From positions 124,001 to 188,000 of the forward strand of contig JAIVFI010000024.1 of NCBI GenBank assembly GCA_025558095.1: DNA of 64,000 nt. The letters are read 5' to 3'. The notes beneath the pieces are model-generated. The model saw only the letters and a list, made by a program, of their open reading frames with translations. It was not told where the DNA came from and searched no databases. Numbering within the stretch: position 1 is the stretch's first letter; every line of letters begins with the position of its first letter. This DNA comes from Hyaloraphidium curvatum. Its lineage: Eukaryota; Monoblepharomycota; Hyaloraphidiomycetes; Hyaloraphidiales; Hyaloraphidiaceae. Below, one piece after another: positions 19,576 to 31,900 of the stretch. Position numbers and translations under genes: made by a program.

Positions 19576-21233
19576 ATGGCCGCCCACGCGTGCCTCTGCC
19601 GGCCCGCCGAGGACGTGCGCGTCGGCAAGCCCCTGCAGCTCATCTGCCCGGCACACGGCCGCCGGCTGGTCCTGACGCCGCAGGGTAGGCTGCTCCTGAA
19701 GGGCCTGCCCGCCGGCGTGGGCCTCAAGCTGGTCTCGGTCGAGGGCTCGGCGCGCTGCGGCAAGACCACCCTCGTCAACGACATGGCCGCCTACATCAAC
19801 TCGTTCAACGCGCCGGACCGGCGCGTCGATCTGGCTCCCATGGCCACCGGGGACGGCGACGAGCCCGTCACGATCGGCATACAAGTTGTTGTCGTGCCGG
19901 ACCCGGCTGGCGGGCACTTCCTCCTCTTCGACGTGGAGGGGAAGGATCTGGGCGACGACAGCCTTCACCAGCTCCAGCTGGCTCTCATGTCGACAGTCGT
20001 TGGCCAGGTTCGTGCGCAGCGACGAGCACCGGCCGGACTTCGCTAAACCAGTTTGGCATACCTCAGACATTGTACGTGCAAGTCGGTGCTCCCACCAATG
20101 TCACGCTCCAAGGCATCGGCCGCATGGCCTCTGCGCGCCTGGGCATCAAGGGTGGGCTCGGCAACACGCACCCCGACCTGTGGGTCGTCATCAACCAGAA
20201 CGTCCTCCGCGTGCGGCCCGACGCCATGCAGAGGCTCCTGGCGGACGTTCCGGACCATCACCTCAACGAGACGCGCGCCGCCATCAGGCAGCTCTGGCCC
20301 ACCGTCAACCTGCACTGCGTCGGCGCCGGCCTCGAGCAGCCGTCCACGGTGCAGCAGCTCCGCGGGCTCGCCCAGGCCGTGTACGACCGCGCCCGGCCGC
20401 TCACGGCCGCCTGGACAATGGGCCGCGACGAGCCCGCGTCGGCCTGGCTCGACGGGCCGGCCCTCTGGCAGTACCTGAAGCTCCTCGTCGACACCGTCAA
20501 CAAGAGCGACCTCGTCGATCCCACGCCGGCCCTCCAGGCCACTTTGGAGACCATGATCAGGGCCCGGTACGATGCCGCCCTCGCGCAGTACTTTGGCGAG
20601 GTCGGCCAGGACCCCACCAACGTTCGGGAGGGCCTCGACGACGTCGACGGCGCCCGCGGGACGGCGGACGACTCGGCCGCCGCGCGGGTCAAGGCGCAGG
20701 TCGCGGAAAGGCTCGGCACCCTCGCGCGGTGCATCGCCCGGCTCTTCGCTGACGGCACCGAGAACCTGTGCATCACCGGCAGCACCCGCAGCTCCCGCGA
20801 CGAGCTGGCGGATCGGCTCCGCGGCGAGCTCGAGCGGGACATGCGGAAGTGGCACGCCCATTTCGACCGCATGCGCGCCATCGTGTCGACGACCACCGTG
20901 CACCACGCCACGGAGCGCACCCCCAAGTCCGAGTTCCATTCCAAGGAGGGCTGGAGGATCGGATTCTGGCAGGAATGGAACTATCACTACAACTACCGCC
21001 GCTGGGACGAGGTCGTCGAGTGGCACCGCACCAAGTACGTGCGGCGCAACGGGGACGTCTTCTTCGGGCCGCCCGAGGCGACGACCAGGCAGGAAAACAT
21101 GCGCGTCGAGCGCGGCGCCGCTCCCAGTCTGGAGGACCAGCTCCGCAGTGCGGGCGTTGCGCCAGAGGCAATCGGGCAGGTGCTCGAACAAATCGAGCAG
21201 GTCCGCAGGCAGCTGCCTCCCTTGTTCTCGTAG
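19576..21233 (+). CDS. GBP/dynamin-superfamily-like large GTPase
   Basis: Two exons: 19576-20007 and 20052-21233, with a 44-nt intron and intact phase. About 540 residues. The N-terminal domain has a P-loop (VEGSARCGKTTLVNDMA, i.e. G-x4-G-K-T) and a switch II/G3-like segment FLLFDVEGKDLGDDSLHQL. This is the guanylate-binding-protein arrangement, with DxxG as DVEG. Then comes a mostly helical C-terminal part (RDELADRLRGELERDMRKWH) ending in a positively charged Trp/Tyr-rich tail (WQEWNYHYNYRRWDEVVEW). No classical G4 motif could be fixed with confidence. GBP-type GTPases act on membranes in self-assembly. No transmembrane segment is seen. The family call is moderate. Confidence 0.65.
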
Positions 21234-21324
21234 TGGAGTCGGCCTCTTTGCCTTTCTCGTGTGGCTTTGCGCGGTGCAACAGCAACAGAGTCCCAGGTTA
21301 CTCGGAATGACTTGTCATGTACAA

Positions 21325-23785
21325 TCATCCCCAATCCCTGTCGTCGTCCTCGCCCCCCGTCGTCTCCACCTCCTCCAGCAAGCCCCTCCCGATCCCCTCC
21401 GCGACCGCCATCTCGCTACCCGCGCTCATCTCCGCCGCCCTCATCCCCGCCACCACCGCGTCGTCCGCCCTCGCGGGCCACATTCCCCTCGCCATGGCCG
21501 CCACCAGCGCCCCCGCGAGGGTATCCCCGGCGCCCGTCACCGAGACGGGCGAGATGTGCTTCGGGGGGAGGTGCTTGAACCGCATCCGCTCGCCGCCCGA
21601 GAGGGAGAAGCAGCACGTGCAGCCGCGGTTGTCGTGGTCCCCGCGCGGGGGGTCGCGCTGCGCGAGCAGGACGCCGCGCGGGCCGAGGGTCAGCACGATG
21701 TGCGGGAAGAGGAGCATGAGGGCGGCGAGCTTGGGGAGCAGGGATGCGTCGTCGCGCAGGATGTCGACCTTGGCGAGGACCTCGGCCACGCGGTCCTGCG
21801 AGGTGGCACGGGAGAGGACGTCCTTGCCGTCGGGGATGAGGCCGGCCTGGACGGCGGCGCCGTGGATGGCGTCGAGCTCGTCGCCGTTCGGTGTGATCAC
21901 GGTGACGAGGTCGGCAATGTCCGACAGGTCCGGCGTCGGGCGCGCGTGCGGCGCCAGCGCCTCGACGATTCGCACCGACTTGGCGCTCGACGTCGGCTCG
22001 AAAACAACTGCCAGATGAGCGCAAGGTGAGCAAGGAGGACGGAAGCTGGCGAAGAATGAACCCACATGGCACACCCGCGGCCTTGCAGCGCGCCGCGACC
22101 TCCCTCAACCCGTCTGCCGTCACGTTCCCGTCCGCCAGCACCGCCGGCGTCCCCTCCTCTCCCCCGGCCAGGTGCCTGTCCAGCCACGCGCCGATCCTGT
22201 CGGCCGTCAGCCCGTCCAGCGCCCTCATGTCCGCTACCCCGGCCAGCAATCCCCCCTGGGCATCCAGAATGCACGAGTAGATCGCCGTCGGGCTGCCCAC
22301 CGTCCCCACGGCCTCGACCGACATCCCCGACGCGCGCAGGCGGCCCAGCAAAGCGCGGCCGGCGACGTCGTCGCCCACCACGGAGCACAGCACGGGTTCG
22401 CCGCCAAGGCGGTGACACGCCTCGGCGACGTTGCGCGCGACGCCGCCGCTAGTCTGGCGGACGTGGCCGGGAGTCGAGGTGCCGAGCGCGGAGAAGGGGG
22501 AGGGCAGGAGGCGCGCGGTGATGTCGAGGACGGTGCCGCCGATGATGATGGGACGGTTCCGGGCGTGTGCAGGAGGGGAAGAGGGTTCGGGGAGGGAGTC
22601 GGAGGATGGTGTGGGCTCGGATTCGGGAAGAATGTTGACGCCCTCGGGGGTTTCGAGCAGCGGCAGGCCGTCGGGGTTGTCGGTGGGGAGGAGGTCCGCG
22701 GGATGCCGCAGAGGATGGTCGTGCGAGGCAAGCGAAACGGCGAGCGAGGCGGCCGTCCGGGCGTTGTTCAAATAAAGTCCAATGTCTGCAAAGGTGAAGA
22801 GCGCGAAACGGCACAAGGTCAGCGACATTCAAACCGGCCACGTCAAGGCGAACCCACTGGCCACGACAGACGCGCCCTTGGTCGCCACGCGCACGCGGTC
22901 GAGCACGAAAGGCGTCCACGCCTTGCCCGTGATCCCCCGCTCCTTGGCCTCCCTCCTCGCAGCGTCGATGGCCGCCTGTGCCAGCCTGCCGTCGGCCTCG
23001 AATTCCGCCGGGATCGGTACGGCGATCAGCGCGCCGGTCCGCGGGCGAAGGAGGAAATGAGCATGGAGGTAGCCCGCGAGCTCGGCGGGGTCCAGAGACA
23101 GCGGCGAGGGCGGGCCGTCGCGCGTGTAGAAGGTCGGGAAGGGCACGCTGCCGCCGCTCTCCGAAACGGTGGCCACGGGCACGCCCAGCGTCTCCAAATG
23201 TTCCAAAGTTGCCGCGACGTCCATGATCGACTTGACGCCCGCGCAGACAACGGCCACGGGGGTGTCCTCCAGCGCGAGCAGGTCCTCGGAGATGTCGTAC
23301 CGCGGGTCGGGCGCGGCGCCGCCGATGCCGCCGGTGGCAAAGACGCGGATGCCGACCAGCGAGGCGACGTGGGAGGTGGCAGACACGGTCGTCCCGGCGC
23401 ACAGGCGCGAGTGAACCGCGAAGGCGAGGTCGCGGCGCGCCGCCTTGATTGCCGACTTTGGCCTCTTGCTCGGATCCGCCAATCTTTCGAGCTCGTGCGC
23501 CTCCAGGCCCACTTTGATCCGCCCGTCCAGCACGCCGACCGAGGCCGGGATTGCGCCCGCGTTCCGCACGGCCGCCTCGGCCCGCAGCTGCGCGTCCAGC
23601 GCCTCGGGGAACGGCAGGCCGTGCGTCACGATGGCTGTTTCGAGCGCAACAACGGGCGCCCGCGACAGCAGCGCGTCGGTGACCGAGGCCGAGAGCGCCA
23701 CCGCTGGCGGCAACCCCGAAAGCGTCGACAGCCGCCGCGGCCGCGCGCAATGCCGCCAATACGAGAGCGCTCTTCGCAGCACCAT
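21325..23785 (-). CDS. bifunctional pseudouridine-5'-phosphate glycosidase/pseudouridine kinase
   Basis: Breaks down pseudouridine from RNA: the kinase makes pseudouridine 5'-phosphate, and the glycosidase splits its C-C bond into uracil and ribose 5-phosphate. Exons (minus): 23785-22856, 22785-22066, 22007-21325. The N-terminal half is the glycosidase (IndA/PsuG fold): VALETAIVTHGLPFPEAL, HVASLVGIRVFATGGIGG, VCAGVKSIMDVAATLEHLE and YTRDGPPSPLSL. After ASVVANIGLYLNNARTA the PfkB kinase half starts: IIIGGTVLDITARLL, TSGGVARNVAEACHRLGG, VITPNGDELDAI and the ATP/anion-hole signature VTGAGDTLAGALVAAM. The fused order is typical of fungi. The Arg-rich N-terminus (MVLRRALSYWRHCARPRRLS) resembles a mitochondrial targeting signal. 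Confidence 0.93.
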
Positions 23786-24075
23786 GGCGGGCGGCGCCGG
23801 CGCGGGAGGCGCGGGGAGTCAAGGCCGGCTCGCGTCGTCAACCTCCGTGCTGACCAAGCCGCGCTCCCGACCGCCCCAGCCCCCATGTCATTTCGAAGCC
23901 AATCGAGATACCACGGCCAATACTCATTGAAACCAACGAATATCAATACAGGATGTGTTTTTCAGACTCTACGACTTCCTATCGCAAGTCCCCGGCTCGA
24001 CATGTACTCGCAGCGTAGCCGTTGTGTCCCCCAGCACGGTGCCCGGGCGGCAAGCTCCAAAGGCCTCGTGAACGG

Positions 24076-27000
24076 TCAAGGAACTTCCACTACGATGGCG
24101 TTGGGGCTCCCCGCGACGCAGTCCTGAGAAGGATCGAAGCTGGGAGTCTCAGTCAGCCCCGCGTACTCGGTGAAAGACGTGCCGTTAATCCATGCGGCGA
24201 AGGTATAGATCGTCCCGCTGCCGTTGTCACCGATGCAAATCACGTATGTTCCCCTGGGATAGTCGCCTTCCCAGACCACGAGTTCGGGCCCGAAACCTTC
24301 CTCGTCCGAGTATTGGAGTGCGTTGCAATCATAGGGGTTGTCCTTGGAGATGCGATTGCAGTCCGGAGGCATTATGTACAGGTCCAGGTTGGCAGCCGTG
24401 TCCCAGACAAGTGTGAACAGGAGCGCGCCACTATATACGCATCGTTCGTTGAGGCAAAAGTAGCCAGTTTCGCAAGTTACGCCGTCGCATGTGGGTTCCA
24501 CGAAGTGTTCAATCACGCCTGGATTGCCGGCCACGCAGTCTTCCGCGGTGATATTGTACGCAAAAGGAGGCCAAATGTCGAGGTAGTTCAGGCCATACCG
24601 CCAGACAGTGAACTGGACGGCCAAAACTTCCGGAATCGTGCTGTAGACGCAGACGATGAAGTTACCGAACCGATTGTTCGACCTCAAAGAAGGCTCCGCT
24701 GTAGCAGGAAGGTCCTGCACGCAGGATGAGTCTTCACACCCGGGGGGCCTGACAAGCATTGCAAGCTTGTCCCAATACGTCTCGTTGTAAGCGTCGAACA
24801 GCAATGGTGTCCCCCTTGACATGCATCCGAAGCCGTAGTCGTCGCAAAGCTCGTCACTCCCGCAGGGCCTAGCATCTCGATTGGGGTGTGACGAATGGCA
24901 TATCTCATAACAGGTCCTGCCGTCGCCTTCGAAATCGTAGTCGCACAGACAGTCCGCGAAGCCACCGTTGTCGAAGCACGATGCGTTGCCCCCGCAGGTG
25001 AGCGAGCTCGCGGGGCATGGATCAACATCGCCGTAGAAGAAGTGCACGCACCATCCCAATACGGTTCCGGAACCCGACACGACCCGGTCCGCGATCGACA
25101 AGGTCCAATCCCCGCGCGGATCGTAGCCGTGCCATTCGAAAGGCTCCAGCGGTTTGAAGGCAGTCGTTGCGACACAACCTGTCGTGATATTGTCGCGTGC
25201 GGTGTCTGAGAAACCAATGGACGTGCGACCATATGGAATGCCACAGCCCCCATAAGAGTCACTCAACGACAAGGAGTTGACTGTTGAGTCACCTCCTGCC
25301 GATGTCTTGAGAAGGTTTATGTCGAGCGACCCAAAGTCTGGATGGATCATGTCGAGCTCCACAGCCATCCGTTTGAACGGGTCGGTATCAACGACATTGA
25401 TCGTAGAAGAGCGCTCCGTGTGGTCCGAAATGTGGAAAAGTTCCCCGCAGTGCGTGACCTTCCGAGGCCGGCACGTGTGGCCGTCGCCGACGAAATCTGG
25501 CAGGCAATTGCACGATGGTCCGTTGTTTATGTTCTCGCACGTTGCATCAGTCGAACATCCAGACACAGAGGGGTGGCATGGATCGAACTGGAGCCCACAA
25601 GGTTAGTCAAGCAGGTACTTCTCAATGCAGCGACTCACTGTCGTCCGGGTCCTCGAAGAAGTGGACCGCGTCCGGGAGGTCGAAATCGTAGATGTAGTTT
25701 TGCTCCGTGAGCTAGATGTCTCCGTGCGAGACGAAGAAGTTGCGGAGCGAGTCGAACTGGTCTGCGACCTAGAGGTGGTGAACGTTGCCGTCAGCGAGCT
25801 TGTTGTTTGCGAGCGGGTGATCGTGCCCGTGGAGGTAGTTGCTGTCCTGGTCGAAGTGACCTAGGCGGCGGAAGAACTCAGCAAAAGACACTACTCAACC
25901 AGATCCGTGCTCCACGTACTGGATTGCAGGTCCGACCGTCTCCCACGAACCCGACCTTGCAGGCGCAGGATGCCGACCCGGCGTTGTTGGAGCAGACGGC
26001 GTTGGCACTGCAGCCTCCATTCCCAGTGAGGCAGGGATTGAACGTGCAGGTCCGCCCGTCGCCTTCATACGAGGTCTTGCAGGTGCAGACAGCCGTCCCG
26101 CCGCCGTTGGCACAGTCCGCGTTGGGTGAACAGCCGCCGCTGCCGACGAGGCAGGGATTGAAGCTGCAGGTCCGGCCGTCGCCTTGGTACGACGCTTTGC
26201 AGGTGCAGACAGCCGTCCCGCCGGCGTTGGCGCAGTCCGCGTTGGGCGAGCAGCCGCCGTTGCCGACGAGGCAGGGATTGAAGCTGCAGGTCCGGCCGTC
26301 GCCTTGGTAGGAGGCCTTGCAGGTGCAAACCGCCGTCCCGCCGGCGTTGGCGCAGTCCGCGTTGGGCGAGCAGCCGCCGTTGCCGACGAGGCAGGGATTG
26401 AAGCTGCAGGTCCGGCCGTCGCCTTGGTAGGAGGCCTTGCAGGTGCAAACCGCCGTCCCGCCGGCGTTGGCGCAGTCCGCGTTGGGCGAGCAGCCGCCGT
26501 TGCCGGCGAGGCAGGGATTGAAGCTGCAGGTCCGGCCGTCGCCTTGGTAGGAGGCCTTGCAGGTGCAAACCGCCGTCCCGCCGGCGTTGGCGCAGTCCGC
26601 GTTGGGCGAGCAGCCGCCGTTGCCGACGAGGCAGGGATTGAAGCTGCAGGTCCGGCCGTCGCCTTGGTACGACGCTTTGCAGGTGCAGATCGGCGTCCCG
26701 CCGGCGTTGGCGCAATCGGCGTTGGGCGAGCAGCCGCCGTTGCCGACGAGGCAGGGATTGAAGCTGCAGGTCCGGCCGTCGCCTTGGTACGACGCTTTGC
26801 AGGTGCAGATCGGCGTCCCGCCGGCGTTGGCGCAATCGGCGTTGGGCGAGCAGCCGCCGTTGCCGACGAGGCAGGGATTGAAGGTGCAGGTCCGGCCGTC
26901 GCCTTGGTACGACGCTTTGCAGGTGCAGATCGGCGTCCCGCCGGCGTTGGCGCAATCGGCGTTGGGCGAGCAGCCGCCGCTGCCGACGAGGCAGGGATTG

Positions 27001-28574
27001 AAGCTGCAGGTCCGGCCGTCGCCTTGGTACGACGCTTTGCAGGTGCAGACAGCCGTCCCGCCGGCGTTGGCGCAATCGGCGTTGGGCGAACAGCCGCCGT
27101 TGTTGGTCTCACACGGGTTCCGGCGCGAGCACTGCTGACCGGTGCCGACAAAGCCGGCGTTGCAGGTACAGCGCACCACGTCGTTCACATATTCGCATCG
27201 CGCGTTTGGATCGCAGCCTCCGCGGCTGCTGAGTTCGCAGGGACTCGAAACACAGGTTCTTCCGTCTCCGAAGAAAACCGACCGGCAAACGCAGCGGCCC
27301 TGGATTCCCGTTGAATCGCCCACTCCTACGCAGAGAGCCTTTGCGTTGCAAGGAGGCTGACACTTGAGATCTCGAATGGTTCTGGCATTCCTGGCCCGCG
27401 ATACAAAGGCAGCGAAGGTGCTCGTGTACATGGTGACGGCGCTCATCTTTGCGTTCGGAAAGTCATGTCCGACGATTCCGAGAAGCTCCATGCGCGGCAC
27501 CGTTCGCCAGACCGGGCTGCCGGCTTGTCCAGTTGACGTGTCGCACTTAACTTCTCCTCGGGCCGTGATCCCGTCGGAACTAACGCTGCACGAAGTTTGG
27601 TACATGAGGCCTTTCTTATTGGCGGGTACGACGGGATAGCCGGCAGTCTTGATCACGCCGCTTATGGCAAGACCGGTGCCCGTCGTCATTTTCTTGGTTT
27701 TCTCCTCTGTGAGCGGAAGGTTGAGCTGGACTGCAGAAGGCGAGCGTCAACGCACGGAACATGGAGCTCCAGAGCACTTACTGATGGCGTAGTCAGACTC
27801 GGCCGCGACGAGCGTAATGCTGGCGTCGGCCTTTGGTCAAGCGGCCCTCGGACGTGCGTCTTCATCACACGCACTTTGACGACGCGTTCTCCACAAACTG
27901 CCTCGGCAAGAGCATCTTCTTGGCGGTGAAGCTTCCGAACCCTCTTTCCTCATAGCTGAGCCTGGCCACGGTGATCTTGACGCTGTCTGCCCAGACCGAA
28001 CTATGCACCTTTCGACTCGGGACCTTCGGGCCAAAGAGGCAGTGCGCGGCCGTGAGAACGAAGCTGCTGTCGACGACGGTCCCGGTGCTGAAGAAAATAC
28101 TTATGAGGAGGAGATCTTCAGTTCTTCCAGCCGGTGAACTCACCAGTATGAAATGCGGCCGGCGGTTTGGACCTCGATCTGCGCGATGCCCCCAAACGGA
28201 GCCTTCGTCCTGTCGTTCACTCGCGTCCGATCATCCGTTGGACCGAAGATCACGTTCGGCTGAAGCCCGGAGGTGCGCTTCGGCCGCGTGAGTTGGACGC
28301 GGGTGGGCGAGCGCGACGGGGCCGCCATGGTCGACGAGGCCCCGCGCGTCCCTCCATCTCGGGCCAAAATGCGTGGTTGCTTTCCCGGCAGCACGTGCGC
28401 GGAAGCTCCGCAGCAGACGAGCGCGATGGCGAGCAGGAAAGCGACCAGGAGATTGAGACTATGGGTGGCGACGTTTGTGACGCCGCCCGCGCCGCCCAGG
28501 TCTCGCCGTCCCGGGAATCGGGTCCCGGGTTGCCAAGGGTGCATGATCGAAGACACCACGGCAATAATGATCAC
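24076..28574 (-). CDS. secreted inactive trypsin-fold/EGF-repeat/P-domain protein
   Basis: Exons (minus): 28574-28144, 28087-27871, 27830-27782, 27730-25920, 25860-25639, 25587-24076; about 1,450 residues. A hydrophobic signal or anchor (LNLLVAFLLAIALVCCGASA) precedes an S1/V8-like protease domain. His is present (VLTAAHC) and so is Asp (ESDYAI), but the nucleophile block reads STGQAGSPVW, with Ala (codon GCC, 27522-27524) where active enzymes have Ser. Two divergent and ten regular EGF-like repeats of 40 residues (NPCLVGNGGCSPNADC type) follow, then a Ser/Thr/Arg-rich linker, another EGF, a proprotein-convertase P-domain-like region (GDWTLSIADR, TVLGWCVHFF), one more EGF and two Cys-poor beta domains. 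It is likely an extracellular binding protein rather than an enzyme. It is divergent from receptor-like kinase 2. Confidence 0.82.
25945..27125 (-). repeat. tandem 120-bp EGF-coding repeats
   Basis: Ten consecutive units of exactly 120 bp encode 40-residue EGF-like modules inside the pseudoprotease gene. The inner units (about 26.16-27.06 kb) are nearly identical at DNA level. They differ mainly at the codons for LVG/LAG, Gly/Asn and TPI/TAV. Outer units are more divergent. This pattern indicates unequal crossover or gene conversion, and copy number may vary between strains or assemblies. Confidence 0.9.
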
Positions 28575-28920
28575 TTTCGCCCTCCTTTCGGATGTCCAAA
28601 GAGTCGCGATGGAAGTCGGTCACGAAATCAGTCAGTCACGAAAGTCAGTCATGAAAAGTCAGTCAATCAGGGATGGCTGAAGGGGGACAATCGATCACTG
28701 CCAAAAGGAGATTCGGAGGTCTGTTCGGGCGCTATCGCCTGCTCTCTGCCCGATAAGTGGCGCACAGCGCCTGCCGATCGTCTCCTCGGTGGCCGGTTCG
28801 CTGGCGGGGCTGAGGCACCCCAGGATCACGCCGGCGGCCGTCCGCCACTTCATCCCCATGGAGGCTGCTCGAGGTCGCGACTCGGAGAAGCCGCGCGAAC
28901 GGCGAGGCAGGCCCGCTCGG
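28575..28920. promoter_or_regulatory. divergent promoter with repeated GTCAGTCA motifs
   Basis: A 346-nt spacer between the pseudoprotease gene (minus) and receptor-like kinase 2 (plus). At 28616-28668, GTCAGTCA occurs three times at about 15-bp spacing, with partial copies (GTCGGTCAC, AGTCAATCAG) on either side. The core TGACT is the half-site of bZIP-type factors, but factor identity is speculation. Its position could couple expression of the two genes. Confidence 0.45.
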
Positions 28921-31900
28921 ATGCGGTGGAACCAAGTCGTACAAGGTTCGCGCATCGGCGGCATGGACCCGGCACCCAAATAAACCGCCTGCCGTCTCCG
29001 CGGCAGCTTCCATCGTCCTTTTTCTACTAGTGCTTGCAGTCTCCAAGCTGGTGGACGCCCAAAGGTGCACCGGCGGCAGGGTGCTGTGTCTCGATGAGTG
29101 CGTCTCCCTCGAGACAAACGTGGGTGATCCAACGGAAGCAACCTGATCAAGACTAACAAGCCTCGGTCTATTCTCGTTCGGTGCTTCGCCTCTGTTGTGC
29201 GCAATCGCATCGCTGTCGCCTCACCCAGATAGAGCACTGCGGCCGCTGCTTCAGATCCTGCGGGACAGGGCAAAGGTGCCAGGGCAGCGACTGTATATCC
29301 ACCTGCGGCGGAGGGCAACAGCTTTGCGATGGAGCCTGCACCGATTTAAGCTCGAGCGTGAGGCCCGACCGGTCTTGCCGCTTCTGCGCTCGCTGATCTC
29401 TTTGTTTCCAGGAGAGGCACTGCGGAGCTTGCGGTCGCCAATGCGGAGGAGGCGAAACCTGCCAAGGAGGCACCTGCAGGTTGAACTGCGGCGGCGGCAC
29501 GACAAACTGCGGGGGCCAGTGCGTCAGTTTGAACACGGACGTTAGTTGATCGAGGCGGCGGCATGGTGATCAACCTCTGAGACACTCATCCTTCGTGCCG
29601 ATAAACAGGCCAACTGTGGAGCCTGCGGACGTGCGTGCGGAGGCGGACAACGCGTAGGTCGACTTTGAATCGTGTTGGACGCGACCACTGACGAATTGGT
29701 GGCAGTGCAACGGCGGGACTTGCGTGTCTACGGACCCTTGCGCCGGCGTCAATTGCGGCAGCTTTTCGTCGTGTTCAGGAGGCAACTGCAACTGCAACCC
29801 CGGCTACGTCTCGGATTCGGGCGGTCGCAACTGCTACCCTCGTGACCCTTGCGCCGGCATTAACTGCGGTTCCTTTTCTTCCTGCTCCGGCGGCACCTGC
29901 ACCTGCAACCCCGGCTACACCTCGGACTCGGGCGGTCGAAACTGCTTCCCTCCCGACCCATGCCGCGGCCTGGATTGCGGATCCTTCTCGTCGTGCTCCG
30001 GCGGCACCTGCACCTGCAACCCCGGCTACACCTCGGACTCGGGCGGTCGAAACTGCTACCCTGCTGACCCGTGCCGGGGCGTGGACTGCGGATCCTTCTC
30101 GTCGTGCTCTGGCGGCACCTGCACCTGCAACGCCGGCTACGTCTCGGATTCGGGCGGTCGCAACTGCTACCCTCGTGACCCTTGCGCCGGCATTAACTGC
30201 GGTTCTTTTTCTTCCTGCTCCGGTGGCACCTGCACCTGCAACCCCGGCTACACCTCGGACTCGGGCGGTCGAAACTGCTTCCCTGCCGACCCATGCCGCG
30301 GCGTGGATTGCGGATCCTTCTCGTCGTGCTCTGGCGGCACCTGCACCTGCAACCCCGGCTACACCTCGGACTCGGGCGGTCGCAACTGCTACCCTGCCGA
30401 CCCGTGCCGCGGCGTGGATTGCGGATCTTTCTCCTCCTGTGCCAACGGATTCTGTTCATGCAACCCCGGCTACACCTCGGACGGCAACTCGGGTCGCAAC
30501 TGCTACCCCGTTGACCCTTGCAGGGGCGTCGATTGCGGTGCCAATGCTGGGTGCAGCAACGGCGCCTGCAGTTGCAGCCCCGGCTTTACCTCACCCACCA
30601 ACGACGGACGTGCCTGCGTGCCCGCAGACCCCTGCAGGGGTACAACGTGCGGCACTTCGTCGAGCTGCTCGAACGGCGTCTGTTCTTGCTTCCCCGGGCA
30701 CCAATCTCCGACTGGCAACGGCAGGGATTGCGTTCCCGTGGACCCGTGCCAAGGTGTCTCGTGCGGCTCTTTTTCGTCATGCAGAGGCGGGACTTGCACC
30801 TGCCAGCAAGGCTATGTTTCTCTCTCGGGCAATGGACGCGACTGCATCCCGGCAGACCCCTGTCAGGGCGTCACGTGCCCTGCCGGACAAACAGTGAGAT
30901 TTTCGTCACAGATTCCGCGCCGAACTCACCCCTGGACTTCCAGTGCCGCGACGGCCAATGCTCTTGTGCGACAGGCACTGCGTGCGGCTCGACCTGCGTC
31001 GCCCTCGACAGCGACGTCCAGAACTGCGGTTCATGCGGAGCTCCTTGTCCTTCCGGACAGAGCTGTGCTGGAGGCACTTGCACACTTGTTTGCGGAGCCG
31101 GGACGACCAACTGCGGAGGGCGGTGCTTGACGCTCAGCTCGGACGTGAGCTTCTTCGTTTGTGCTGTCCCTTTTCGTTGGTCACTGACTTCACTCCAGCC
31201 ATTCCATTGCGGCGCATGTGGCAATGCCTGTCCAACGGGGCAGGACTGCATCTCAGGGGCTTGCCAGCTCACCTGCACCGGCGGGACTACCAACTGCGGC
31301 GGCACCTGCGTCGACCTCGCTGCGAATCCCGGCCATTGCGGTCGTTGTGCAAACGCGTGCGGCTCGGGCTCCGTCTGCGTTTCGGGCACCTGCCGCGCCC
31401 CCACCCTGTCTTGCGGCACCGGCCAGACGAACTGCGCAGAAAAGTGCGTTGCCCTGGCTACGGACGTGCAAAACTGCGGATCGTGCGGTGCAATATGTTC
31501 GGCAAATCACACCTGTGCGAACGGCGTCTGCACTCTGACTTGCAACTCGGCTGCCTTGACTGCTTGCGGCAGTCGATGCGTGGACCTGAAGATCGACGTA
31601 AGTCACATCCACTTGTCTCAAGGCTTCGATGTGTTGATGATCGCACTTCAGCTCGACAACTGTGGATCGTGTGGAAGACCTTGCGCCGGCCAATGCACAG
31701 GCGGAACCTGCACGGACCGTCCTGCCACAACCACTACTTCGACCGCGCCCTCCGCTTCTCCGACTGCGGCAGAACCGAGCACCTTGGCGGCTGTCCCGAC
31801 CGCACCGCCCGCGCTACCCGCGGGAGCCCGCACCATCCCGGTACCGACACCGGTTGTTGCCATCCTGCGGGGGCAGCGCGGTCCGGTAGGCTGCCAGGCC

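Noticed and set aside
20467-20520. NKSD as the G4 motif of the GTPase
   Set aside because: It sits about 310 residues into the protein, well after the DVEG switch, in the helical part, so the match is probably chance.
25945-27125. CRISPR-like array from evenly spaced repeats
   Set aside because: Units are contiguous 120-bp coding repeats without spacers, inside a eukaryotic multi-exon gene.
26184-27314. Long plus-strand frame of Ala/Gly/Val repeats antisense to the EGF array
   Set aside because: It is a shadow created by the 120-bp periodicity; 120 is divisible by three, so every frame repeats. The Cys pattern and splice joins support only the minus strand.
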